The notes: generated by a model from the letters alone, not told the origin. Positions 1 through 7,623 are shown, counted from the first letter of the stretch. The stretch is DNA of 33,988 nucleotides from CAZDYP01 sp964509505 (GCA_964509505.1 CAZDYP010000034.1:1-33988), one strand, 5' to 3'. Numbers and translations: made by a program.

Positions 1-7
1 ATCTGTA

Positions 8-2566
8 TCACGTTTTGCTGCGTCGTCGCAACCACACCACCCCGCCGACCACCACAATCATCGCCGCTAGCCCAATGCCACAAGCCATGATGCTGGTTGC
101 CAACATATCAGTACTCGTCGTAGTCGTCGCCGTTGTAGAACGGCTCACCGTCGGTTGCGGGACGACCTGACTCACGCCCGCGGGTGTCGCTGTCGGCACA
201 ATCTGACTGCCACGCACGGGCGTTGGCGGCAATGGCGATGGGATGATGAGCGGCGTCGAGGGCGTCGGTTGCGCTTGCGGCGCATTCGGATCAATCACTT
301 CGTAAGCATTACCATCCACGACGACAATGACCTGATTGCCTGCGGCGAAGTAGCGTCCCCACTCCGGTCGCGCATCAAGCAGCTTGTAGTAATCGGCGCT
401 TTGGAACGTCACCTTCTGCGTCTTCATGTTCTGGGTGTCGTACGTCGTATCCATCCACACGCCGTTGTTGTTGACGAAGGTTTTATCACCGATGTATTTG
501 ATGATTTGTGTGGGGTCTTGATTTACCGCCGTTGGAGGACCGCCGCCCCCGGGCCGTTGACCGGCTGCAGCTGTCGCTTGCGGCATCACTGGCGCGGGCG
601 CACTCTGCGCTTGGTTCATGCCCTGATTGGCTTGCGACTGTTGCACAGCCGCCGCGCCTGTTTGCGTTCTTGCCATATCATCATAAGCCTTCTGCGCTTC
701 ATTTGAGAGGCGGTCGCGTCCAGCTTGGTTCATAGCCTTTTCAGTTTCGGTCACCAAGAACGATGTGTAGGGCGTGACGATGCCATAGCGCACCGAGAGC
801 GCGACGATCTCATCCACAATTTCTTTCTGCGCGCCCTTGAAGCGAATCTGGTCGAGCAGGTAGCCAATCTTCCGCGTCGCCCAGATGCGCGCGAGGCTCT
901 CGTCGCCGCCGCCCACATTGAACGCCGTTTGATACGTGAAGGTTTGCAACTGACCGTTGACGGTGCCGCTCAACTTGACGGTCGTAAAGCCTGAGCCTGC
1001 CGGAGGCGAGCGGTAACGTCCAACCAATACCAACTGTTGACCTGCGAACAGATCAGGCAATGGCATGGGGTACATATCGTTGACGACGATGCTACCCCAA
1101 TCAATCTTCAAGTCAGCCAGCACAGGCGTCGCCACTTTCGCGTAGAACGCAGACACGGCTTCGTTGATGTCTTCGTTAGGCTTGATGTACGCGCTCAAGC
1201 CGCGCATCTGTTGCGAGAGCGAGTCGAGCAAAAACGTGTTCACATCGTACCCGACGCCGAAGGCAAACAGACGCACGTTAGACGGCGCGGCGCTCTTCGC
1301 ATTGGCGATAATTCTCTGCGGATTGGTCTCGTCGGTCGTCGGCAAGCCGTCGGTCATGAAGATGACCAGCGTCGGGCGGCTCTTCTGGACCATTGCCAAC
1401 GCTTCGAGCAGCGCGCGGTTGATGTTCGTGCTGCCTTCGGCGCGCACGGCGCGGATGAACGACAGCGCCTCACGCTTTTCCGTGCCCGGGCGCAACGAGT
1501 TTGCGTACTTCGTGACGCCCGTACTAAACGTGATGATGTTGAACGAGTCTTCGGGATTGAGTTTGTCAATGACGTATTCGAGCGCCTTCTTCGCTTGGTC
1601 AATCTTCGCGCCCTGCATCGAACCCGATACATCGAGGACGTAGATCACGTCTTTGGCGACGACCTCGCTGCTGCGCGCTTCAACCTTCGGCGCGGCGAGC
1701 AAGACGAAGAAACCGTCCTCGCGCGTGTTTGGTTTGTACGTCAGCAGATTCAGCGCAATGTCGCCTTGCGAGACAGAGTAGTAGAGCGCAAAGTCGCGGT
1801 CAGGGCGCACGTTCTTCGCTTCCCAACCCGTCGTCGCGCCATAGTCGCCGCTGCGTTGCACCGAGACATCGTGCGACGGCGAGTAAATCGCTTTGATGGC
1901 ATCTTTGGAGCGAATGCTCACCGACACCGATACATCTTGCAATGGGCGCGACGAAAATTTTTCGGTGTTCAACGGATAGACATACTTGATGAGCCCATTG
2001 TCGCTCTGCAAGACTTGCTTGTATTCGAGCTCGATGCGCTTCTCGCCGCGCGCGGGAATCGGATAGACGCGCGCCTGAAATGCGCCGCGTCCGATGTATT
2101 CGAGCAGCGCCGGGTCGCGCATCGAGTTGACGATGTTGACGTAAATCTGCTTGGCTTTGTCTTTGTCGAGGACTTGCGCTTCGACGCGCTTGCCGTCTAT
2201 CCACATCGCAAACTCGCCCACCGTTGCGTCTTCGGGCAACGGGAAGACGTACGTGCCTTCGAGGTCAACGCCTGAATCGTTGATGAACACTTGGTCAATG
2301 CGCGTCGTCGCGATTTGGTTGTCAATGCGGACGTTGACCCGATGGTACTTGATGGCGAGGGAGTAAATGGGGCGTCCGGGAACGGGCGTGGGGCATGGCA
2401 CGGGTCGCCCATCGGGGAGCGGCGGCGGGCAAGGGATGACGATGCCATCGGCGCGCGCAGTCGGGGGAGACCACGCGAACAACGCCGTCAAGAGCATTAA
2501 ACTGAAAACAGCCCACGTCACACGCCATAGTGAGGAACGTGATGCGCGGGAAATATAGGTAAACAT
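8..2566 (-). CDS. Secreted VIT/VWA domain protein with C-terminal membrane anchor
   Basis: 852 residues. An N-terminal signal peptide (hydrophobic stretch about residues 17-37, ending near ARA) is followed by a VIT domain (about 45-190) of the inter-alpha-trypsin-inhibitor type. A VWA domain follows, with a complete-looking MIDAS: DVSGS near residue 311, a Thr/Ser in the ITFSTG region, and MTDG further on. After a long second half comes a Gln/Pro/Thr-rich linker, then one C-terminal membrane helix (about 822-845) with a basic WLRRRSK tail. It is therefore probably anchored outside the cell and may bind proteins through a metal ion. The ligand is unknown. The ATG start has an excellent AGGAGG seven bases upstream, which lies inside a stem-loop (see the leader entry). 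It follows hicBA on the same strand. The family call is firm; the biological role is not known. Confidence 0.9.
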   Translation of the reverse strand: MFTYISRASRSSLWRVTWAVFSLMLLTALFAWSPPTARADGIVIPCPPPLPDGRPVPCPTPVPGRPIYSLAIKYHRVNVRIDNQIATTRIDQVFINDSGVDLEGTYVFPLPEDATVGEFAMWIDGKRVEAQVLDKDKAKQIYVNIVNSMRDPALLEYIGRGAFQARVYPIPARGEKRIELEYKQVLQSDNGLIKYVYPLNTEKFSSRPLQDVSVSVSIRSKDAIKAIYSPSHDVSVQRSGDYGATTGWEAKNVRPDRDFALYYSVSQGDIALNLLTYKPNTREDGFFVLLAAPKVEARSSEVVAKDVIYVLDVSGSMQGAKIDQAKKALEYVIDKLNPEDSFNIITFSTGVTKYANSLRPGTEKREALSFIRAVRAEGSTNINRALLEALAMVQKSRPTLVIFMTDGLPTTDETNPQRIIANAKSAAPSNVRLFAFGVGYDVNTFLLDSLSQQMRGLSAYIKPNEDINEAVSAFYAKVATPVLADLKIDWGSIVVNDMYPMPLPDLFAGQQLVLVGRYRSPPAGSGFTTVKLSGTVNGQLQTFTYQTAFNVGGGDESLARIWATRKIGYLLDQIRFKGAQKEIVDEIVALSVRYGIVTPYTSFLVTETEKAMNQAGRDRLSNEAQKAYDDMARTQTGAAAVQQSQANQGMNQAQSAPAPVMPQATAAAGQRPGGGGPPTAVNQDPTQIIKYIGDKTFVNNNGVWMDTTYDTQNMKTQKVTFQSADYYKLLDARPEWGRYFAAGNQVIVVVDGNAYEVIDPNAPQAQPTPSTPLIIPSPLPPTPVRGSQIVPTATPAGVSQVVPQPTVSRSTTATTTTSTDMLATSIMACGIGLAAMIVVVGGVVWLRRRSKT

Positions 2567-2623
2567 CTTTCGCCTCCTAACTTTGGTTTCGTCTGTTGGA
2601 TAGACGATGGGAGGCGGCGAAAG
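2567..2623 (-). promoter_or_regulatory. Leader stem-loop that covers the ribosome binding site of the VIT/VWA gene
   Basis: On the minus-strand transcript the Shine-Dalgarno region GGAGGCGAAAG (2567-2577) can pair fully with CTTTCGCCGCCTCC (2610-2623), leaving a three-base bulge. A small inner hairpin CGTCT/AGACG (2602-2606 with 2590-2594) closes the loop. The AGGAGG would be hidden in the folded state. The pairing is seen in the sequence; a regulatory role (thermometer, protein or ligand control) is inferred. Confidence 0.5.
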
Positions 2624-2635
2624 GTTCCCACCAAC

Positions 2636-2848
2636 TTACTTGATGCGCCCAAAATCTTCGCGCGAAATATCGAGCTCGCGAATCACGGCGCGCACGGTGC
2701 CGGGCGCGAGGTCTTTTGCACCCCAATCAGGCACGGTCGTCACCATACCATTGGCAGGATTGTGCCATTTGCGATGCGAGCCCTTGCCGCCGCTGATTTC
2801 AACGCAGCCTAACTCGTGCAAGCGTTTGGCGACTTCACGATATTTCAT
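2636..2848 (-). CDS. hicA: HicA family toxin (mRNA interferase)
   Basis: 70 residues, the usual HicA size. The double-stranded-RNA-binding-like fold is recognisable from KYREVAKRLHELG at the N-terminus, the catalytic-His motif GSHRKW near residues 23-28, and the end VIRELDISREDF. HicA proteins cleave mRNA and tmRNA when not bound by HicB. The ATG overlaps the stop of the upstream hicB as ATGA, so the two are translationally coupled, antitoxin first. The family assignment rests on these motifs and on the partner gene. Confidence 0.88.
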   Translation of the reverse strand: MKYREVAKRLHELGCVEISGGKGSHRKWHNPANGMVTTVPDWGAKDLAPGTVRAVIRELDISREDFGRIK

Positions 2849-3093
2849 GCAGCCACCAACATTTCAACCGTTTGCGTCCTATCGTTTGCAATGGGGTGAA
2901 GCGCCAAAGGGATTGGCTTACCCAATGTAGTCCAAGCTTCCATTAACGCTTCAATGGCTTCTTGCACGTTCGCCTGAATTTCAGTCGCTGTCGCGCCTTC
3001 GGTCACCAAGCCCGGCACATCGGGACTGGTGACGGTAAAAACCCCATCAGGGTTAGGTTCCAAATTCAGATGGATACGATAGAGCGTTACCAT
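2845..3093 (-). CDS. hicB: HicB family antitoxin
   Basis: 82 residues with the partially degraded RNase-H-like HicB fold: YRIHLNLEPNPDGVFTVTSPDVPGLVTEG, then the helix ATEIQANVQEAIEALMEAW. It should neutralise the HicA toxin encoded directly downstream with a 4-base overlap. GGAGG sits five bases before the ATG. No separate C-terminal helix-turn-helix or ribbon-helix-helix is visible. This is the short HicB form, so DNA-binding autoregulation is uncertain. Confidence 0.87.
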   Translation of the reverse strand: MVTLYRIHLNLEPNPDGVFTVTSPDVPGLVTEGATATEIQANVQEAIEALMEAWTTLGKPIPLALHPIANDRTQTVEMLVAA

Positions 3094-3257
3094 TTGACCT
3101 CCTCAGGTATGACGCCATGATAAACCCGCTTCCGCACATGCCTGACGAAAGCAAGCGTCATTTTTCTTCTTTCCTCTTGCTTACACCCCCTGCTCCTTCA
3201 CCCACCGCCGCACTTCCGCGCCTCAAGACGCGCCCATTATCGCACTTTCAACCTCAT

Positions 3258-3286
3258 TTGACAATCAAAATTCATCCCGATATACT
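3258..3286 (+). promoter_or_regulatory. Sigma-70-type promoter of the proS leader
   Basis: TTGACA (3258-3263), a 17-base spacer and TATACT (3281-3286), almost perfect consensus. Transcription would start near 3292-3294, only 3-5 bases before the leader-peptide ATG, giving a leaderless or nearly leaderless mRNA 5' end. Confidence 0.8.
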
Positions 3287-3296
3287 CTCGCGCACC

Positions 3297-3359
3297 ATGA
3301 AGCATTTTTTCGTCAGCCCGCGCCGCCCGTCCCCGTTGCCAGACCCTGCGTCTGGATAG
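3297..3359 (+). CDS. Proline-rich leader peptide of the proS attenuator
   Basis: A 20-codon ORF, ATG 3297 to TAG 3357-3359, encoding MKHFFVSPRRPSPLPDPASG. Five of the ten codons 8-17 are proline (at 3318, 3327, 3333, 3339 and 3345). It starts 10 bases after a consensus -10 box and ends just before alternative RNA hairpins and a terminator that precede the prolyl-tRNA synthetase gene. This is the layout of a ribosome-stalling leader peptide, as in trp, his and pheM/pheST attenuation. No Shine-Dalgarno is present, so translation would have to begin at the transcript 5' end. The product itself probably has no other function. Confidence 0.75.
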   Translation: MKHFFVSPRRPSPLPDPASG

Positions 3360-3435
3360 GCGGCTTGCAGCTATTTTTTTGATTTCACACATCAAGCCAG
3401 CTTTCCAGACATGGATGCTGGCATTTTTTATTTTT
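3339..3435 (+). promoter_or_regulatory. Proline-responsive transcription attenuator of proS (alternative hairpins)
   Basis: Segment 1 CCAGAC (3339-3344) pairs with segment 2 GTCTGG (3350-3355), forming a hairpin over the last Pro codons. Segment 2 plus downstream bases can instead pair with segment 3: GTCTGGA (3350-3356) with TCCAGAC (3404-3410), and GGCTTG (3362-3367) with CAAGCC (3393-3398). That alternative destroys the terminator hairpin. A ribosome stalled at the earlier Pro codons would cover segment 1 and free segment 2, so proS is expressed when charged tRNA-Pro is scarce. The pairings are seen directly; the mechanism is inferred by analogy with amino-acid attenuators. Confidence 0.7.
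3396..3435 (+). terminator. Intrinsic terminator in the proS leader
   Basis: The stem GCCAGC/GCTGGC (3396-3401 with 3417-3422) is extended by TCCA/TGGA around a GACA loop. It is followed at once by ATTTTTTATTTTT. It lies about 80 bases before the proS ATG, so it is a regulatory terminator and not one ending an upstream gene. Confidence 0.8.
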
Positions 3436-3507
3436 GATTTTAGATTTCGGATTGTTCCCTGCTAACACAGGGCTTCACCATCAAAAATCAAAAATCAACA
3501 ATTCCTT
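3430..3507 (+). repeat. Heptamer repeats forming a hairpin in the proS 5' UTR
   Basis: Degenerate 7-mers (TTTTTGA, TTTTAGA, TTTCGGA) are mirrored later by ATCAAAA, ATCAAAA, ATCAACA. The arms ATTTTTGATTTT (3430-3441) and AAAATCAAAAAT (3484-3495) are perfect inverted repeats. A small CCCTG/CAGGG hairpin (3457-3472) sits between them. It belongs to the same repeat class as the arrays elsewhere in the window. Confidence 0.65.
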
Positions 3508-3516
3508 GAGGTTCCT

Positions 3517-5304
3517 ATGCGTCTCTCCAAAATGTTCGCGCGCACGCTCCGCGAAACGCCTGCCGAAGCGGAGCTTGTTTCCCATCAACTGTTGTTGCGC
3601 GGCGGCTACATCCGTCCGCTCGCGTCAGGCATCTTCTCGTTGCTGCCGCTCGGCAATCGCGTCGTGAAGAAGCTCGAAAAAATCATCCGCGAGGAAATGG
3701 ACGCGATTGGCGGTCAGGAAATCCTTATGCCCGTCGTGCATCCCGCCGAGCTATGGCAGGAAACGGGCCGCTGGCAAGCCATCGGACCCGAATTGGCGCG
3801 CTTCTTGGACCGCGCCGAACGCGATATGGTGTTGGCGATGACGCACGAAGAAGTCGTTACTGACCTCGCGCGCAAAGACATCATCTCGTACAAACAGTTG
3901 CCGCAGATGGTCTATCAGTTACAGACGAAGTTCCGCGACGAACCGCGCCCCCGCGGTGGGTTGATTCGCGTGCGCGAGTTCACGATGAAAGACGCTTACT
4001 CATTCCATGCGGGCTACGACGACCTCGACGCCTATTACCCTATCATCTCACAAGCTTACTCGAATGTTTTTCGGCGCGCAGGGCTCGACGCCGTGCGTAT
4101 CGAAGCCGACTCGGGCATGATGGGCGGCACAGGCTCGCACGAGTTCGTCGTCATCGCAGAAAGCGGTGAGAACACCATCGTGCGCTGCGTCAACCATGAT
4201 TACGCGGCGAATCTTGAAACGGCCGTGTGCGCGGCGCCTTCTATACCCAATGAAACGCTGCGCGCATTGGAAGAGGTTGCGACGCCCAATTGCCAAACCA
4301 TTGAAGAAGTCGCAAACTTTTTGGGTGTGCCGACGGCGCAAACGCTCAAGAGCATGGTATATCGCGTGAACGATGAAGTCGTGATAGTGGTGTTGCGCGG
4401 CGACCGCACGGTGAATGATTTCAAATTGCTTAAAGTGTTCAAGACCGATCAGTTCCGCCCCGCGACGCCCCATGAGATTCGCTTGATCGGCGCAGTCGAA
4501 GGCTATGCCTCGCCGCTCGGCTTGCAGGGCATCAAACTCTATGCGGATGAGTCGGTGAAATGGGGACACAACTTCGTCGTCGGCGCGAACAAGGAAGGCT
4601 ATCATACCAAACACGCCAACCTCGAGCGCGATTTGCATTTTAACACATTCTACGACTTGAGCAACGCGCAAGCCGGTGATCGCTGCGCGCAATGCGGCGG
4701 CGAGCTCACTTTCACACGCGGCATCGAGGTCGGGCACATCTTCAAGCTCGGCACGCACTACAGCGATAAGCTGCGTGCCTACTTCCTCGACGCCGATGGC
4801 AAAGAAAAGCCGCTCATCATGGGCTGCTATGGTATCGGGTCTGGACGTGTGATGGCGGCGGCAGTTGAGCAACATCACGACGACAAAGGCATTGTCTGGC
4901 CTCTGCCCATTGCGCCCTTCCACATTCACCTCGTTGGACTTAACCTGCACGAAGCGCACGTCAAAGACGCCGCCGAAATAGTGTATCAGGAGTTAGCGCA
5001 AGCAAAATACGAAGTGTTTTATGATGACCGTGAAGACGCGCAAGCAGGCGTGAAGTTCAACGACGCCGACCTCATCGGCATTCCCATTCGTCTTACCGTT
5101 AGCCCACGCGCGCTCAAGGCGGGCGGCGTCGAGCTAAAGCTGCGCCATGAGACGACAAGTAAAGTCGTGCCGCTGGCTGAACTGCGTGGCGAGCTCGACC
5201 GCATTATCTCGTCACTCGCTGGTGACGAGCGGCGAGTAACGACTGACCAAGCGACTATACGACCAACCAACTATGCGACTAATCCGACCAATTCGACCAA
5301 TTGA
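3517..5304 (+). CDS. proS: Prolyl-tRNA synthetase, bacterial type with INS editing domain
   Basis: Charges tRNA-Pro with proline in the cytoplasm. 595 residues, slightly longer than usual (about 565-580). The N-terminus MRLSKMFARTLRETPAEAE is typical. Class II motif 2 is RDEPRPRGGLIRVREF (about 140-155) and motif 3 is CYGIGSGRVMAAAVEQ (about 436-451). The insertion (INS) domain that removes mischarged alanine lies between them (about 222-405), with the conserved Lys of LKSMVY and the RGDR region. The anticodon-binding domain closes the protein. The last roughly 22 residues (TTDQATIRPTNYATNPTNSTN) come from 8-9-base repeats at the gene end and are probably not functional. TGAGG eight bases before the ATG is a modest Shine-Dalgarno. 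Expression is probably controlled by the proline attenuator upstream. Confidence 0.96.
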   Translation: MRLSKMFARTLRETPAEAELVSHQLLLRGGYIRPLASGIFSLLPLGNRVVKKLEKIIREEMDAIGGQEILMPVVHPAELWQETGRWQAIGPELARFLDRAERDMVLAMTHEEVVTDLARKDIISYKQLPQMVYQLQTKFRDEPRPRGGLIRVREFTMKDAYSFHAGYDDLDAYYPIISQAYSNVFRRAGLDAVRIEADSGMMGGTGSHEFVVIAESGENTIVRCVNHDYAANLETAVCAAPSIPNETLRALEEVATPNCQTIEEVANFLGVPTAQTLKSMVYRVNDEVVIVVLRGDRTVNDFKLLKVFKTDQFRPATPHEIRLIGAVEGYASPLGLQGIKLYADESVKWGHNFVVGANKEGYHTKHANLERDLHFNTFYDLSNAQAGDRCAQCGGELTFTRGIEVGHIFKLGTHYSDKLRAYFLDADGKEKPLIMGCYGIGSGRVMAAAVEQHHDDKGIVWPLPIAPFHIHLVGLNLHEAHVKDAAEIVYQELAQAKYEVFYDDREDAQAGVKFNDADLIGIPIRLTVSPRALKAGGVELKLRHETTSKVVPLAELRGELDRIISSLAGDERRVTTDQATIRPTNYATNPTNSTN

Positions 5305-5329
5305 CCAAAGCCGCCGATATAGGTAGAAT
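5301..5329 (+). promoter_or_regulatory. Promoter of the histidine kinase gene, overlapping the proS stop codon
   Basis: TTGACC (5301-5306), a 17-base spacer and TAGAAT (5324-5329). The proS stop TGA (5302-5304) lies inside the -35 box. The transcript would begin near 5336, right before the mirrored heptamer array. Confidence 0.55.
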
Positions 5330-5338
5330 TTCGGCTAT

Positions 5339-5438
5339 CTAGTCGCTAGTCACTAGTTGCTAGTCACTAGCCGCTAGCCGCTAGCGACTAGCGATTAGTG
5401 ACTGGCGACGAGCAACTAGCGACTAGAGACTAGCAACT
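5339..5438 (+). repeat. Array of 14 mirrored heptamers in the kinase 5' UTR
   Basis: Fourteen units in perfect 7-base phase, all variants of CTAGNNN. The first six are of the form CTAGTCA, CTAGTTG or CTAGCCG. The later eight are of the form CTAGCGA, CTAGCAA or CTAGAGA, the reverse-complement version, so the array folds back on itself. The last partial unit CTATG supplies the kinase ATG. It fills the whole space between the promoter and the start codon. Confidence 0.85.
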
Positions 5439-6908
5439 ATGTTGGACAGCGCTGTCCTCGATTATGAAATCGCGCGTCAAAAAGCGACACTGGATGCGCT
5501 GCCCATACTTGCCGACATCGCCCGCGCCGATGTGATATATTATGATCTGCTCTCATCTGAACAGATCAAAGTGCTTTGTCACGCGCAACCGCATACAGTC
5601 GTATCCATTTATGCCGAGAACCTCAAAGGCACGATCCATCGCCTAGATAAGGATAGCGTCTTAGGCACGGCGCTGCTCAACGGCTCGCGCGGACGCGGCA
5701 CATTGCCTGAACGCAACAGCAACTCTCAAGCGCATCAGGAAGTGTGGCCCGTGCGCGACTATATGGGTAAGGTCATCGGCGCCATCAGCATCGAAACCTC
5801 CGACACCGAACGCGCCAGCTATCGCCATCGTTCGGTGGACAGCGAGTGGCGCGACCTGCTCGAAAAATTCAAAGATGCTGTCGTGCATGGCGCGCTACCC
5901 AGCGCCGACAAACTCTCGCCGTTTCGAGACCAAGATGGTCTGGTGGTGGTGGACAACCACTTGCGTATCCTATACGTCAACTTAGTCGCAGAGCATTTAT
6001 ACGCGCGCATCGGCATCCCACGCCCCATGCTGGGCTATCAGATTGGTTCATTTGAAACGGGCGATGAACGGCTCATTATTCAAGCGGTCAACGAACGCGC
6101 GTGCGTCGAAACTGAAGAGAAGGTGCGCGACGACATTTGGATTCGCAAAGCCATCCCCATTTTTGAGGAAACCAAAAAACCGACGCGCCCATTGCGCTGG
6201 CTGCCGCTAGCGCGGCGCGAGCCAGTGCTCAAACTAGCATTGCTGTTGATCCACGATGTCACCACGCAGCGCCGCGAAGAGCAAATTGCCATGCGCCAAG
6301 CCGCGATGATCAAAGAGATTCATCATCGCGTCAAGAACAACCTGCAGACGCTGATTTCATTGGCGCGTTTTCAGATGCGTCGCACCAAATCAGAGGAAAC
6401 CAAGCAAGCGCTCGCCGACATCACCAATCGCATCTTTGCCATCGCGCAAGTGCATGAGCTGCTGGCTTCCGACAGTTTGGCGACGGTGAAATTCAAAGAC
6501 ATTTGCAAGCAGATTGCGGCGCGGGCGCGCGACACCATTGTGCCGACGGAACATCCAATTTTGATCGAGGTCGAAGGCGACCCCATTCAATTACCCTCGC
6601 GCCAAGCGACGGCGTGCGCGCTCATTGTCAACGAATTAGTGCAGAACGCGCTTGAACATGGCTTCGAGTCGAGCGAGCGTAATGGCCTCGTGCGCATTCA
6701 ACTCCAAGATGACCCTCATCGGGTGTGGCTTGGCGTTGTGGACAATGGGCGTGGATTACCCGATGGCTTCGACTTGGAGCGCACCAATAGCCTTGGGTTG
6801 AAAATCGTTCGCACGCTCGTGCAGGATGTACATGGTGAATTGACGTTGACTAATCTGCCAAGTCCAGCGCATGGACTAAAGGTGGAGATTGCGTTTTCAA
6901 AAATATAA
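5439..6908 (+). CDS. PdtaS-like sensor histidine kinase (HisKA_2 family)
   Basis: 489 residues, soluble. The N-terminal part (about 1-140) resembles the H_kinase_N sensor domain of PdtaS. A PAS-like domain follows (about 160-275). Then comes the HisKA_2 phosphoacceptor helix IKEIHHRVKNNLQTL with the His near residue 294. The HATPase domain has N box NELVQNALEHG and G1 box DNGRGLPDGF. It should phosphorylate the response regulator encoded 19 bases downstream. The only nearby start, ATG 5439, lies in the heptamer array and has no clear Shine-Dalgarno. The signal sensed is unknown. The pairing with an ANTAR regulator matches the actinobacterial PdtaS/PdtaR layout. Confidence 0.88.
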   Translation: MLDSAVLDYEIARQKATLDALPILADIARADVIYYDLLSSEQIKVLCHAQPHTVVSIYAENLKGTIHRLDKDSVLGTALLNGSRGRGTLPERNSNSQAHQEVWPVRDYMGKVIGAISIETSDTERASYRHRSVDSEWRDLLEKFKDAVVHGALPSADKLSPFRDQDGLVVVDNHLRILYVNLVAEHLYARIGIPRPMLGYQIGSFETGDERLIIQAVNERACVETEEKVRDDIWIRKAIPIFEETKKPTRPLRWLPLARREPVLKLALLLIHDVTTQRREEQIAMRQAAMIKEIHHRVKNNLQTLISLARFQMRRTKSEETKQALADITNRIFAIAQVHELLASDSLATVKFKDICKQIAARARDTIVPTEHPILIEVEGDPIQLPSRQATACALIVNELVQNALEHGFESSERNGLVRIQLQDDPHRVWLGVVDNGRGLPDGFDLERTNSLGLKIVRTLVQDVHGELTLTNLPSPAHGLKVEIAFSKI

Positions 6909-6927
6909 AGAGTGAGGAGAGGTAGCA

Positions 6928-7509
6928 ATGGAGCAAACCCACATACTCCTAGCCGAAGACGAAGCCATCGAACGCCAAGATTTGCGTGAGCTCTTGGAAG
7001 CATTGGGATATGCGGTCGTCGGCGAAGCGGCGGATGGACAGACGGCCGTTAATCTCGCGCGTGAACTGCGCCCCGACATCACCATCATGGATATTGAGAT
7101 GCCGGTGATGGATGGCATCTCCGCCGCCAAAGCGCTTTGGGACGACAAAATCTGCCCTGTGCTGCTGCTCACCGCGTACAGCCAGAAAGAGCTCGTCGAG
7201 CGCGCGCGCGAAGCAGGCGTGATGGGCTATCTCGTCAAGCCATTTCGTGAAACAGAAGTAACGCCTGCCATTGAAGTCGCGCTTGCGCGTTACGACGAAA
7301 TGCGCACGCTCGAAGAAGAAGTGGGCGACTTAGCTGACCAATTGGAGACGCGCAAACTGGTTGATCGCGCGAAGGGTATTTTGATGGACACGAAAGGCTT
7401 GAGCGAAGCCGAAGCCTTCCGTCGGATTCAAAAGATGAGCATGAACACCCGTCGCCCGATGAAAGAAATTGCGCAGGCGATTGTGATCACAGCTGAGGGA
7501 AAAATTTAG
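6928..7509 (+). CDS. PdtaR-like response regulator with ANTAR RNA-binding domain
   Basis: 193 residues. The receiver domain has the acidic pair in LLAEDEA, phospho-Asp near residue 55 (IMDIEMPVMDG), Thr in LLTAYS and Lys near 104 (LVKPF). A coiled linker (EEEVGDLADQLETRK) leads to a C-terminal ANTAR domain (about 138-190: VDRAKGILMDTKGLSEAEAFRRIQKMSM). ANTAR domains bind paired hexaloop hairpins in nascent RNA and prevent termination, so this is a post-initiation regulator and not a DNA binder. A strong GAGGAGAGG lies just before the ATG. It is co-transcribed with the kinase and followed by a terminator. Confidence 0.92.
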   Translation: MEQTHILLAEDEAIERQDLRELLEALGYAVVGEAADGQTAVNLARELRPDITIMDIEMPVMDGISAAKALWDDKICPVLLLTAYSQKELVERAREAGVMGYLVKPFRETEVTPAIEVALARYDEMRTLEEEVGDLADQLETRKLVDRAKGILMDTKGLSEAEAFRRIQKMSMNTRRPMKEIAQAIVITAEGKI

Positions 7510-7556
7510 CACTGAACTTTGTGAAGGCTCTCAGCCCTTCGCAACTGGCGCAACAT

Positions 7557-7609
7557 AAAACCCGTTCTCCGCGCGGCGGGGTCGCTCGCAGAGAACGGGT
7601 TTCGTTTTT
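7557..7609. terminator. Terminator between the response regulator and a convergent small gene
   Basis: The arms AACCCGTTCTC and GAGAACGGGTT enclose a GC-rich loop. On the plus strand they are followed by TTCGTTTTTG; on the other strand the stem runs into TTTTATG. It probably serves both converging genes. Confidence 0.75.
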
Positions 7610-7623
7610 GAACACCCAATGGA

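Noticed and set aside
1037..2275. 412-codon plus-strand open frame opposite the VIT/VWA gene
   Set aside because: Arg/His/Asp-rich composition typical of an antisense shadow in GC-rich DNA; the minus-strand gene has convincing domains.
3290..3435. A T-box riboswitch before proS
   Set aside because: No T-box sequence (TGG-ACCGCG-like antiterminator bulge) or Stem I features were seen. The Pro-rich ORF and three-segment pairing explain the leader better.
4048..4959. 303-codon minus-strand open frame inside proS
   Set aside because: Antisense shadow of a well-conserved gene with no signals of its own.
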